A stretch of 22,610 bases of DNA from DATAVK01 sp036267755 (GCA_036267755.1 DATAVK010000055.1:1-22610), one strand, 5' to 3'; positions 14,445-22,273 are shown, numbered from the stretch's first letter. A program made the numbers and translations. The notes: a model not told the origin generated them from the sequence alone.

Positions 14445-15646
14445 CCGCGACGACCGACCTGCAGCAGCGCTGGGACGCCGTCATGATGCCCAACTACGGG
14501 ACGCCACCGATCGCGCTGGTGAGCGGTGAAGGTTGTCGGGTCACCGACGTCGACGGTCGCGAGTACCTCGACCTGGTCGCCGGCATCGCGGTGTCCTCGC
14601 TCGGTCACGACCATCCCGCGATCGTGGCCGCCGTGTCCGAGCAGGTACGCCGAATCGCCCACACCTCGAACCTGGTCGTGAACCCGCTGGCCGTCTCGCT
14701 CGCCGAGCGGCTCATCGGGATCTGCGGACTTCCCGAGGCCCGGGTGTTCCTGTGCAACGACGGTGGAACTGCCAACGAGGCCGCGATCAAGGTAGCGCTT
14801 CGGGCCCGGCCCGGTCGGCGGCGGTTCGTCGCGGCCGAGCGGTCGTTTCACGGCCGCTCGCTCGGTGCCCTCGCGCTCACCGGCAAGGCCGCGGTCCGGG
14901 AGCCGTTCGCGCCGTTCGGGATCGACGTCGACTTCGTGCCGTATGACGATCCGGCAGCCCTGAACGATGCCGTTGATGAGCGCACCGCCGCCGTCTTCCT
15001 CGAACCCGCGCTCGGCGAGGCCGGCGTCGTGCCGTCGTCGCCCGGATACCTCGCCGCTGCCCGGCAGGCCTGTGACGCCGTTGGCGCGCTGCTGGTCATC
15101 GACGAGGTGCAGGGCGGAGTCGGCCGCACCGGTCGGTGGCTCGCCCATCAGCACGAGCAGGTCGTCCCGGACGTCATCACCCTGGCGAAGGGGCTCGGCG
15201 GTGGCCTGCCGATCGGCGCCTGCCTGGCCGGTGGCCCCGCCGCCACTGCGCTGCGGCCGGGTGATCACGGCACGACGTTCGGCGGCAACCCGGTCAGCTG
15301 CGCGGCCGCGCTCGCCGTCCTCGACACCATCGAGACGACCGGTCTGCTCGACCACGTCGCCCGGCTCGGTGAGCGATGGAGCCAGGACCTGGCGGCAGTA
15401 AACGCACCAGGGCTAGCGGGTGTCCGGGGACAGGGGTTGTGGCTCGCCCTGCTCCTCGACGGCGACCTCGCGCCCGCGGTACAGACCTCGGCGCGAGAGC
15501 ACGGCTTCCTGGTCAACGCGATCGGTGCCGACGTCGTCCGCCTGGTGCCGCCGCTCGTGCTCACTGATGCCGAAGCCGACAGCTTCACCGCCGCCCTGCC
15601 CGACATCCTCGGCGCGGCCGCGTCCGCTACTAGGTTGGCGTCGTGA
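14441..15646 (+). CDS. argD: Acetylornithine aminotransferase
   Basis: Encodes 401 residues from ATG 14441, overlapping the argB stop. It is a PLP-dependent class III aminotransferase that turns N-acetylglutamate semialdehyde into N-acetylornithine. The Schiff-base lysine is Lys250 in ITLAKGLGGGLPIGA; Asp221 in VIDEVQGGVGRTG contacts the PLP ring nitrogen. FHGRSLGALALTGK and HGTTFGGNPVSCAAALAVLD are also conserved. Two motifs differ from what I would expect: CNDGGTANEAAIK in place of the usual NSGAEANE, and FLEPALGEAGVVP in place of EP(I/T)QGE. Catalytic residues are otherwise intact, so activity is likely. The stop TGA at 15644-15646 overlaps an unused GTG of the next frame. Confidence 0.94.
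   Translation: MTATTDLQQRWDAVMMPNYGTPPIALVSGEGCRVTDVDGREYLDLVAGIAVSSLGHDHPAIVAAVSEQVRRIAHTSNLVVNPLAVSLAERLIGICGLPEARVFLCNDGGTANEAAIKVALRARPGRRRFVAAERSFHGRSLGALALTGKAAVREPFAPFGIDVDFVPYDDPAALNDAVDERTAAVFLEPALGEAGVVPSSPGYLAAARQACDAVGALLVIDEVQGGVGRTGRWLAHQHEQVVPDVITLAKGLGGGLPIGACLAGGPAATALRPGDHGTTFGGNPVSCAAALAVLDTIETTGLLDHVARLGERWSQDLAAVNAPGLAGVRGQGLWLALLLDGDLAPAVQTSAREHGFLVNAIGADVVRLVPPLVLTDAEADSFTAALPDILGAAASATRLAS
15631..15636 (+). promoter_or_regulatory. Possible -10 element at the argD end, before the receiver gene
   Basis: TAGGTT, preceded by TAC, lies in the last codons of argD. It fits TAnnnT but has no clear -35. Transcription would begin near 15643 and give a leader of ~45 nt before the Shine-Dalgarno-driven ATG at 15688. 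It would allow argF-argR-argG-argH to be transcribed independently of the argC promoter. Speculative. Confidence 0.28.
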
Positions 15647-15687
15647 GCGCGGCCGCGACCCAGCCGGCTCCGACCAGGAGGTGCCCG

Positions 15688-16095
15688 ATGACCGCACCGC
15701 ACGTCCTCGTCGTGGAGGACGATCCCAGTGTTCGCGGTTTGCTCGAGACGTTGCTCGTCGCGGAGGGCTACGACGTCGCGATCGCCTCGGACGGGCTGGC
15801 CGGCCTCGTCATGGCCAGTAGCCGACGCCCTGCACTGATCCTGTTGGATCTGATGATGCCGGACCTCGGCGGCACCAGGGTGCTCGAGGAGCTACGCGGT
15901 GACCCCAGCCTGAAGGACATCCCGGTCGTCGTCGTCACCGGAAAGGTCGACGCCATCCCGCGGCTGCAGGAAGTGCTCGGCGTGAACTCCGTCTTCGCCA
16001 AGCCGTTCGGCGTGGCGGACCTGCTGTGGCGGGTCGCCCAGATCACCGGGGGCCCGGTGGGCGATACCTCCGGCCCGACCGGCAAGGAGGGTTGA
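15688..16095 (+). CDS. Single-domain (CheY-like) response regulator receiver within the arg operon
   Basis: Encodes 135 residues. ATG 15688 is chosen because AGGAGG at 15676-15681 sits 6 bases before it and the receiver fold starts at once (HVLVVEDDPSVRGLLETLL). Starting at GTG 15643 would add 15 unconserved residues. All receiver residues are present: Asp11 and Asp12, phospho-acceptor Asp54 in LILLDLMMPDLGG, Thr84 in VVVVTGK, Lys105 in FAKPFG. The chain ends about 28 residues later in a Gly-rich tail (GGPVGDTSGPTGKEG) with no DNA-binding or enzymatic output domain. It lies 41 bases after argD and two bases before argF. Partner kinase and target are unknown; the orphan kinase at 6630 is one candidate. 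Confidence 0.92.
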   Translation: MTAPHVLVVEDDPSVRGLLETLLVAEGYDVAIASDGLAGLVMASSRRPALILLDLMMPDLGGTRVLEELRGDPSLKDIPVVVVTGKVDAIPRLQEVLGVNSVFAKPFGVADLLWRVAQITGGPVGDTSGPTGKEG

Positions 16096-16097
16096 GG

Positions 16098-17018
16098 ATG
16101 CTCCGGCATTTCCTGGCCGACGACGACCTGTCAGCCACCGAGCAGCAGTGGGTGCTCGACGAGGCGGACCGGATGAAGAAGGACCGGTTCGCGGCGCGGC
16201 CGTTGGCCGGGCCGCAGTCGGTCGCCGTCGTCTTCGAGAAGCCGTCGACCCGGACCCGGCTGTCGTTCGAGATCGGGATCGCCGAGCTCGGCGGTCACCC
16301 GGTCGTCCTGGACGCCCGATCCACCCAGCTCGGTCGCGGCGAGACCATCGAAGACACCGCTCGGGTGATGTCGCGGTATGTCGACGCGATCGTGATCCGC
16401 ACCTTCGGCCAGGACCGGATCGCGGCACTCGCCGCCGCATCGTCGGTCCCGGTCATCAACGCCCTCACCGACTACGCGCATCCGTGTCAGGTGCTTGCCG
16501 ACCTGCAGACGATCCGCGAGCACAAGGGCACGCTTGCCGGCCTCACGCTCACCTACCTGGGAGACGGCAACAACATGGCCCACTCGCTGCTGCTCGGCGG
16601 CGCGATCGCCGGGATGCACGTGCGGGTCGCGTCGCCCGAGGGCTTCCATCCGTTGACCCAGGTGGTTCGACGCGCCGAGGAACTCGCCGCGGCCCAAGGC
16701 GGCAGCGTCTTGGTCACCGACGACCCGCTCGCCGCCGCGACCGGCGCGGACGTCCTCTACACCGACGTGTGGGCATCGATGGGTCAGGAGACCGAAGCCG
16801 CGGAACGGATCGCGCCGCTGCATCCCTACGCCCTCGACGAGGCCAAGCTCGCGCTGGCAGCCAAGGGCGTCGTCGTCATGCACTGCCTGCCCGCCCATCG
16901 CGGGGAGGAGATCGCGGCGGCCGTCATCGACGGTCCGGCGAGCATCGTGTGGGACCAGGCGGAGAACCGGCTGCACGCCCAGAAGGCGCTGCTCGCCTTC
17001 CTGCTGGAGCAGGTGTGA
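16098..17018 (+). CDS. argF: Ornithine carbamoyltransferase
   Basis: Encodes 306 residues from ATG 16098, with AAGGAGG at 16084-16090 in the end of the receiver gene. It joins ornithine and carbamoyl phosphate to citrulline. The carbamoyl-phosphate motif STRTR is at 50-54 (FEKPSTRTRLSFE); HPCQ is at 128-131 (DYAHPCQVLADL). The ornithine-binding SMG loop is seen in DVWASMGQE, and the catalytic cysteine Cys263 in HCLPAHRG (262-269). These residues separate it from aspartate carbamoyltransferase. Length is normal for anabolic ArgF. A single base separates it from argR. Confidence 0.97.
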   Translation: MLRHFLADDDLSATEQQWVLDEADRMKKDRFAARPLAGPQSVAVVFEKPSTRTRLSFEIGIAELGGHPVVLDARSTQLGRGETIEDTARVMSRYVDAIVIRTFGQDRIAALAAASSVPVINALTDYAHPCQVLADLQTIREHKGTLAGLTLTYLGDGNNMAHSLLLGGAIAGMHVRVASPEGFHPLTQVVRRAEELAAAQGGSVLVTDDPLAAATGADVLYTDVWASMGQETEAAERIAPLHPYALDEAKLALAAKGVVVMHCLPAHRGEEIAAAVIDGPASIVWDQAENRLHAQKALLAFLLEQV

Positions 17019-17019
17019 C

Positions 17020-17550
17020 GTGGCCGGTGTAGTGCGGGACCGCACCGCGTCCCCGCCGACGAAAGCGGCCCGACAGGCCCGGATCGCGGCGGTGCTCGCC
17101 ACCGCGTCGGTGCACTCGCAGACCGAGCTCGGGCGATTGCTGGCTGCGGAAGGCGTCGAAGTCGCGCAGGCGACGCTGTCCCGCGACCTCGAGGAGATCG
17201 GCGCGGTCAAGGTACGTCGACCCGGCAGCGGCACCGTCTACGCGCTCAATGCGGACGAGGCGCCCGGCCCGGTGCTCCGTGCCCTCACCGACGCGAACCA
17301 GGGCAAGGTGTCCCGGCTGGCAGCCGAGCTGCTGATCTCCGCGGAGGCCAGCGCCAACCTCGTCGTCCTGCGCACCCCGCCGGGCGGCGCTCATCTGCTG
17401 GCCTCGGCGGTCGACCGGGCCGGGCTCGACGACGTCCTCGGCACCGTCGCCGGGGACGACACGGTGCTCCTCGTCGCCCGCGACCCGCACGGTGGCGCCC
17501 GGCTCGCCACTCGACTGCGGGCCATGGCCGGCGCCTCGGCTACCTCCTAG
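17020..17550 (+). CDS. argR: Arginine repressor ArgR
   Basis: Encodes 176 residues from GTG 17020, one base after argF; GGAG at 17006-17009 is its likely Shine-Dalgarno. The N-terminal winged helix-turn-helix (~15-80) has the DNA-contacting Ser54-Arg55 in ATLSRDLEEIGAVKV. The C-terminal oligomerisation and arginine-binding domain (~95-170) has GTVAGDDTVLLV at 141-152 with the paired aspartates that bind arginine. ArgR works as an arginine-loaded hexamer. The ARG boxes upstream of argC are its expected operator, so the gene should be autoregulated as part of the operon. It ends with TAG, then 48 bases to argG. Confidence 0.96.
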   Translation: MAGVVRDRTASPPTKAARQARIAAVLATASVHSQTELGRLLAAEGVEVAQATLSRDLEEIGAVKVRRPGSGTVYALNADEAPGPVLRALTDANQGKVSRLAAELLISAEASANLVVLRTPPGGAHLLASAVDRAGLDDVLGTVAGDDTVLLVARDPHGGARLATRLRAMAGASATS

Positions 17551-17598
17551 ACCCCGTTCACGTCCCACTCACGACCCATCCGACAGGAGCTCCACCTC

Positions 17599-18828
17599 AT
17601 GACTGACCGCGTCGTCCTCGCCTTCTCAGGCGGCCTCGACACCTCCGTGGCCATCGGCTGGATCGCCGCCGAGACCGGCGCCGAGGTGATCGCCGTCGCG
17701 GCCGACGTCGGCCAGGGCGGTGAGGACCTCGACGTCATCCGGCAGCGAGCTCTCGACTGCGGCGCCGTCGAGGCCGTCGTCGTCGACGCCCGCACCGAGT
17801 ACGCCGAGCAGTACTGCCTTCCGGCGCTCAAGGCAAACGCCCTCTACATGAACCGCTACCCGTTGCTGTCCGCGCTGTCCCGGCCGGTGATCGTCAAGCA
17901 CCTCGTCGAAGCGGCGCGCTACCACGGTGCCTCGACGGTCGCGCATGGCTGCACCGGCAAGGGCAACGACCAGGTCCGGTTCGAGGTGGGCGTCGGCGCT
18001 CTGGCTCCTGACCTGTCGGTCATGGCGCCGGTGCGTGACTCCGGCATGACCCGCGACAAGGCGATCGCGTTCGCGACCGAGCAGAACCTCCCGATCGACG
18101 TGACCAAGTCCTCGCCGTACTCCATCGACCAGAACCTGTGGGGTCGCGCGGTCGAGACCGGGTTCCTCGAAGACGTCTGGAACGCACCGATCGAGGACGT
18201 CTATGCCTACACCCAGGACCCCGCGGTGCCTCGCGACCCGGACGAGGTCGTCATCGGGTTCACGTCGGGCGTGCCCACGTCGATCGATGGACGGCCGGTC
18301 ACCATGCTCGAGGCGGTCACTGAGCTCAACGCCCGGGCCGGCGCGCAAGGCGTCGGTCGGCTCGACGTCGTCGAGGACCGGTTGGTCGGCATCAAGAGCC
18401 GCGAGGTCTATGAGTGCCCCGGGCCGATCGCGTTGATCGAGGCGCACCAGCACCTCGAGGACCTCACCGTCGAGAAGGACGCCGCGCGGTTCAAGCGGTC
18501 CGTCGAGCAGCGCTGGGCCGAGCTCGTCTACGACGGGCTGTGGTCGTCGCCGCTCAAGCGGGCCCTCGACGCCTTTGTCGACGAGGTCTCCCAGCCGGTC
18601 ACCGGGGAAATCCGGATGACGCTGCACGGTGGCCGCGCCACGGTGACCGGGCGGCGCAGCGGCGCCTCGCTCTACGACTACAACCTCGCGACGTACGACG
18701 AGGGCGACACCTTCGACCAGCGGTTGTCGAAGGGCTTCGTCGAGCTGTGGGGGATGCCGACGAGGATCGCGGCGAAGCGTGACCAGAAGCTCGCCGCGGC
18801 CGCGGACACCGCCTCGGTGAGCAGGTGA
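17599..18828 (+). CDS. argG: Argininosuccinate synthase
   Basis: Encodes 409 residues from ATG 17599, with AGGAG at 17585-17589. It joins citrulline and aspartate using ATP. The PP-loop ATP motif SGGLDTS is at residues 10-16. ADVGQGGEDLDVIRQRAL, YPLLSALSRPVIVKHLVEAA, HGCTGKGNDQVRFE and SPYSIDQNLWGRAVE are all characteristic. The C-terminal oligomerisation arm (ASLYDYNLATYDEGDTFDQ) is present. Length is normal. The 48-base gap from argR has no recognisable ARG box and no clear promoter, so it is probably read from upstream. The stop overlaps argH (GTGA). Confidence 0.97.
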   Translation: MTDRVVLAFSGGLDTSVAIGWIAAETGAEVIAVAADVGQGGEDLDVIRQRALDCGAVEAVVVDARTEYAEQYCLPALKANALYMNRYPLLSALSRPVIVKHLVEAARYHGASTVAHGCTGKGNDQVRFEVGVGALAPDLSVMAPVRDSGMTRDKAIAFATEQNLPIDVTKSSPYSIDQNLWGRAVETGFLEDVWNAPIEDVYAYTQDPAVPRDPDEVVIGFTSGVPTSIDGRPVTMLEAVTELNARAGAQGVGRLDVVEDRLVGIKSREVYECPGPIALIEAHQHLEDLTVEKDAARFKRSVEQRWAELVYDGLWSSPLKRALDAFVDEVSQPVTGEIRMTLHGGRATVTGRRSGASLYDYNLATYDEGDTFDQRLSKGFVELWGMPTRIAAKRDQKLAAAADTASVSR

Positions 18829-20243
18829 CCGGCGCGACCCCACCGACCCGGCTCTGGGGCGGCCGGTTCGCCGGCGGCCCGGCGGATGCGCTCGCCCGGC
18901 TGTCGATGAGCGTGCACTTCGACTGGCGGCTGGCGCCGTACGACCTGCTGTCGTCGCGGGCGCATGCCCGGGTGCTGTTCCGCGCCGGGCTGCTCGACGA
19001 GGCCGAGCTGGGGCGGATCCTCGGTGCGCTCGACGACCTTGATCGCGACGCGCAGAGCGGAGCGTTCCGGCCCGCGCCCGAAGACGAGGACGTCCACACC
19101 GCGCTGGAACGTGGCCTGTTGGAACGGGTCGGTGTGCTCGGTGGCAAGCTGCGCGCTGGCCGCAGCCGCAACGACCAGGTGGCCACCGATTTGCGGCTGT
19201 ACCTGCGGGACCACGCGCGTCAGGTCGCCGGGCGCCTCGCCGAGCTGGAAACCGCCTTACTGAGTCAGGCCGAGCGGACCCTCGACGCCGCCGCGCCGGG
19301 GATGACGCACCTCCAGCACGCCCAGCCGATCGTGTTCGCCCACCAGCTCTTGGCACACGTGCAGGCCTTCGCCCGTGACGTGTCGAGGCTCCAGGACTGG
19401 GACCGCCGCAGCTCGGTGAGTCCGCTCGGCGCCGGGGCGCTGGCAGGCTCGTCGCTGCCGCTCGATCCCGCTGCTGTCGCCGCCGAGCTCGGGTTCGACC
19501 GGGCGGCTGCGAACTCCCTCGATGCGGTCAGCGACCGTGACTTCGCGGCGGAGTTCCTGTTCGTCGCCGCGTTGATCGGCGTACACCTGTCGCGGCTCGG
19601 CGAGGAGGTCGTGCTCTGGGCGACCCGGGAGTTCCGGTGGGTGGAGCTCGACGACGCGTACAGCACCGGGTCGTCGATCATGCCGCAGAAGAAGAACCCG
19701 GACGTCGCGGAGCTGGCCAGGGGAAAGGCCGGGCGCCTGGTGGGCGACCTCGTCACCTTGCTGACCGTCCTCAAGGGTCTGCCGTTGGCCTATGACCGCG
19801 ACCTGCAGGAGGACAAGGAGCCGGTCTTCGACGCGGTCGACACGTTGCTGCTCGTGCTGCCCGCCGTGTCCGGGATGATCGCCACGATGCGGGTCGATGT
19901 CGATCGGCTGGCCGCCACGGCCGCCGACGGGTTCGCCCTGGCGACCGACGTGGCCGAGCACCTGGTCCGGCGCGGGGTGCCATTCCGTGATGCACATGAG
20001 GCCGTAGGCCACCTCGTGGTCTGGTGCGGTGTCCACGACTGCGACCTGGCGGATGTCCCCGACGCGGACCTGCTGACCGTCAGCCCACTGCTCACCCCGG
20101 ACGTCCGGGATGTGCTGTCGGTATCCGGTGCGCTGGCGTCGAGGTCGGCCCCCGGCGGGACCGCGCCGGAACGAGTGGCCGAGCAGTACGCCGAGCTGCA
20201 GGAGCAGGTCGATCGGCACGTCGAGTGGGCTGCCGGCGGGTGA
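18825..20243 (+). CDS. argH: Argininosuccinate lyase
   Basis: Encodes 472 residues from GTG 18825, overlapping the argG stop. It splits argininosuccinate into arginine and fumarate, the last step of the pathway. It belongs to the fumarase/aspartase superfamily: the signature GSSIMPQKKNPD starts at residue 282. LWGGRFAGG, EDEDVHTALERGL, KLRAGRSRNDQVATDLRLYLRD and THLQHAQPIVFAHQLLAHVQAF are also diagnostic. The start gives LWGGRF close to the N-terminus, as in the family. The stop is embedded in the start of mpg (GTGA), so the operon continues. Confidence 0.97.
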   Translation: MTGATPPTRLWGGRFAGGPADALARLSMSVHFDWRLAPYDLLSSRAHARVLFRAGLLDEAELGRILGALDDLDRDAQSGAFRPAPEDEDVHTALERGLLERVGVLGGKLRAGRSRNDQVATDLRLYLRDHARQVAGRLAELETALLSQAERTLDAAAPGMTHLQHAQPIVFAHQLLAHVQAFARDVSRLQDWDRRSSVSPLGAGALAGSSLPLDPAAVAAELGFDRAAANSLDAVSDRDFAAEFLFVAALIGVHLSRLGEEVVLWATREFRWVELDDAYSTGSSIMPQKKNPDVAELARGKAGRLVGDLVTLLTVLKGLPLAYDRDLQEDKEPVFDAVDTLLLVLPAVSGMIATMRVDVDRLAATAADGFALATDVAEHLVRRGVPFRDAHEAVGHLVVWCGVHDCDLADVPDADLLTVSPLLTPDVRDVLSVSGALASRSAPGGTAPERVAEQYAELQEQVDRHVEWAAGG

Positions 20244-20863
20244 CCCCGCTGCCGCGCACGTTCTACGACCGGCCGGTCCTCGAGGTCGCTCGCGACCTGC
20301 TCGGCGCCGTGGTGTCGCATGCCGGAGTGGCGGTGCGGCTCAGCGAGGTGGAGGCGTACGACGGCGAGTTCGATCCCGCGTCGCATGCCTACCGGGGTCA
20401 GCGACCCCGCAACGCGGTCATGTACGGGCCGCCGGGGCACGCCTACGTCTACTTCACCTACGGCATGCACTACTGCATGAACCTGGTGTGCGGGCCACCC
20501 GGGCGGCCGGCAGCCGTCCTGCTGCGGGCCGGAGCGGTGGTCAGTGGGCTCGAGACGGCCCAGGAGCGCCGGCCTGGGGTCCGCACCCGGGATCTGGCGC
20601 GTGGCCCGGCGCGGCTCACGCTCACGCTGGCCGTCGACCGGTCGCTTGACGGCGCGGACGTGGTGAGCCGCCGTGACCCGCTGCAGGTCCTCGCGTCGAC
20701 GCCGGTGCCCGACGACGCCGTCCGTCGGGGCCCCCGGGTCGGCGTCTCCGCCGGATCCGAGACGCCGTGGCGGTTCTGGGTCGACGGCGACCCGAGCGTG
20801 TCCGCGTACCGGCCGTGGGTGAGCCGTAAGAGAGGATCCAGCGGTGACCTCCGACGTCGTTGA
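20240..20863 (+). CDS. mpg: 3-methyladenine (alkylpurine) DNA glycosylase, AAG/MPG family
   Basis: Encodes 207 residues from GTG 20240, overlapping the argH stop. This monofunctional glycosylase removes alkylated purines and hypoxanthine from DNA. By comparison with human AAG, the catalytic Glu125 and the stacking residues Tyr127 and His136 match Glu38, Tyr40 and His49 here (VEAYDGEFDPASHAY). Tyr159 and Asn169 match Tyr71 and Asn81 (AYVYFTYGMHYCMN). The core RPRNAVMYGPPGHAYVY is intact. Length is typical of bacterial members. The 3' end overlaps tyrS by 20 bases. The link to argH appears to be transcriptional housekeeping rather than functional. Confidence 0.95.
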   Translation: MTPLPRTFYDRPVLEVARDLLGAVVSHAGVAVRLSEVEAYDGEFDPASHAYRGQRPRNAVMYGPPGHAYVYFTYGMHYCMNLVCGPPGRPAAVLLRAGAVVSGLETAQERRPGVRTRDLARGPARLTLTLAVDRSLDGADVVSRRDPLQVLASTPVPDDAVRRGPRVGVSAGSETPWRFWVDGDPSVSAYRPWVSRKRGSSGDLRRR

Positions 20864-22121
20864 CGAGCTGTCCTGGCGTGGCCTGATCGCCCAGTCCACC
20901 GACCTCGACGCGTTGCGTCGCTACCTGGCGAGCGGTCCGGCGACGCTGTACTACGGCTGCGACCCGACGGCGCCGAGCCTGCACGTGGGCAACCTGGTCG
21001 GACTGATCGTGCTGCGCTGGTTCCAGCTGCATGGTCACCGGCCGATCGCGCTGGCGGGCGGGGCCACCGGCTTCATCGGGGACCCGGGCGGCCGCAACAG
21101 CGAGCGCACCTTGCTGAGCGCCGACGAGGTGGCCCGCAACGTCGAGGCGATCGGCAACCAGTTGAGTCAGTTCGTCGACCTGACGCCAGGTCACGGCCTG
21201 CTGGTCAACAACATCGACTGGACCGCCGGACTCAGCGTCATCGACTTCCTGCGCGACATCGGCAAGCACTTCCCGATGAACGTGATGCTGGGCAAGGAGA
21301 CCGTCCGGGCCCGGCTCGAGGCGGGCGGGATCAGCTACACGGAGTTCAGCTACATGCTGCTGCAGTCCATGGACTACCTCGAGCTGTTCCGCCGCGAGGA
21401 CTGCCGGCTGCAGATCGGCGGCAGCGACCAGTGGGGGAATCTGACGTCGGGGGTCGACCTGATCCGCCGCGTGGAGGCCGCCTCGGTGCACGCGCTGAGC
21501 TGGCCGTTGGTCACGTCCGCCACCGGAGAGAAGTTCGGCAAGTCCACCGGCGGCGGCAGGCTCTGGCTGGACGCCGAGCTCACCTCGCCGTACGCCTTCT
21601 TCCAGTACTGGGTGAACGTCGACGACGCCGATGCCGGTCGCTACCTGCGGTTCTTCACCTTCCTGTCGCACGAGGAGATCGAGGCGCTCGACCAGGCCAC
21701 CGCGGAGCGTCCCGCCGCCCGCGAGGCGCAGCGGCGACTGGCCGAGGAGCTCACCACGCTGGTCCACGGCCCGGTGGAGACCGCGAAGGTGATCGCCGCC
21801 AGCGCCGCGCTGTTCGGGCGCGGCGACCTGCGCGACCTGGACCCGGATGTGCTGACGGCGGCGCTCACCGAGGCGTCCTACGTCGAGGCCACGGTCCCGC
21901 TTCCCTCGTTCACTGAACTGCTCGAGGCCACGGGGCTCTCAGCTAGCCGCTCCGCCGCCCGCCGGACCGTCGCGGAGGGCGGCGCCTACCTAAACAACGA
22001 GCGCGTCACCGACGCCGCTGCGGCACCGACCGAGGACGACCTGCTGCCGGGTGGCTGGCTGGTGTTGCGCCGGGGCAAGCGGCAGGTCGCCGGGGTGCAG
22101 GTGAAGGCGGGCGCGGTTTGA
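20844..22121 (+). CDS. tyrS: Tyrosine--tRNA ligase
   Basis: Encodes 425 residues from GTG 20844, with AGAGGA at 20831-20836 inside mpg. It is a class I synthetase that works as a homodimer. The HIGH-type motif is HVGN at 47-50 (DPTAPSLHVGNL), the KMSKS-type motif KFGKS at 230-234. Tyrosine-pocket segments YTEFSYMLLQSMDYLELF and QIGGSDQWGNL are present. An S4 RNA-binding domain ends the protein (~355-420; SRSAARRTVAEGGAYLNNERV). There is no space for a T-box leader because the start lies inside mpg. The stop TGA at 22119-22121 forms part of the -35 box of the first rRNA promoter. Confidence 0.97.
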   Translation: MTSDVVDELSWRGLIAQSTDLDALRRYLASGPATLYYGCDPTAPSLHVGNLVGLIVLRWFQLHGHRPIALAGGATGFIGDPGGRNSERTLLSADEVARNVEAIGNQLSQFVDLTPGHGLLVNNIDWTAGLSVIDFLRDIGKHFPMNVMLGKETVRARLEAGGISYTEFSYMLLQSMDYLELFRREDCRLQIGGSDQWGNLTSGVDLIRRVEAASVHALSWPLVTSATGEKFGKSTGGGRLWLDAELTSPYAFFQYWVNVDDADAGRYLRFFTFLSHEEIEALDQATAERPAAREAQRRLAEELTTLVHGPVETAKVIAASAALFGRGDLRDLDPDVLTAALTEASYVEATVPLPSFTELLEATGLSASRSAARRTVAEGGAYLNNERVTDAAAAPTEDDLLPGGWLVLRRGKRQVAGVQVKAGAV

Positions 22122-22146
22122 CTCGCGGCGAGCCGCTCCCTAGTGT
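22118..22146 (+). promoter_or_regulatory. rrn promoter P1
   Basis: TTGACT at 22118-22123, 17-base spacer, TAGTGT at 22141-22146. The -35 box overlaps the tyrS stop codon. The spacer contains a short inverted repeat (GCGG 22125-22128 / CCGC 22133-22136). Transcription would start near 22153, about 400 bases before 16S. Confidence 0.65.
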
Positions 22147-22200
22147 GGCCAATGCCCCACGGGGACCTGGACGCGACATCGCGGACGGCCTGCAGGGACA

Positions 22201-22239
22201 CCCCAGCATCACGATCGTTCGCGGTCGCATGTGCTGGGG
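22201..22239 (+). other. Long stem-loop between rrn P1 and P2 (possible tyrS terminator)
   Basis: CCCCAGCA (22201-22208) pairs perfectly with TGCTGGGG (22232-22239). Inside it, CGATCG and CGGTCG pair around a TTCG loop, giving about 14 base pairs in two blocks. No T-run follows directly, so a canonical terminator is not shown; GC-rich hairpins without a U-tract are proposed terminators in Actinobacteria. The sequence GTGCTGGGG is followed by a near copy, GTGCTGGGA. Confidence 0.5.
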
Positions 22240-22251
22240 GTGCTGGGAGCG

Positions 22252-22273
22252 CGGCCGGTTTTGACTTCGGCCG
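22252..22273 (+). repeat. Inverted repeat flanking the P2 -35 box
   Basis: CGGCCG at 22252-22257 and CGGCCG at 22268-22273 enclose ten bases that contain the whole TTGACT -35 element. It could be an operator or chance in GC-rich DNA. Confidence 0.5.

Noticed and set aside
15643..15687. GTG 15643 as start of the receiver gene
   Set aside because: It would add 15 residues unlike any receiver N-terminus, while ATG 15688 has a strong AGGAGG at the right distance.
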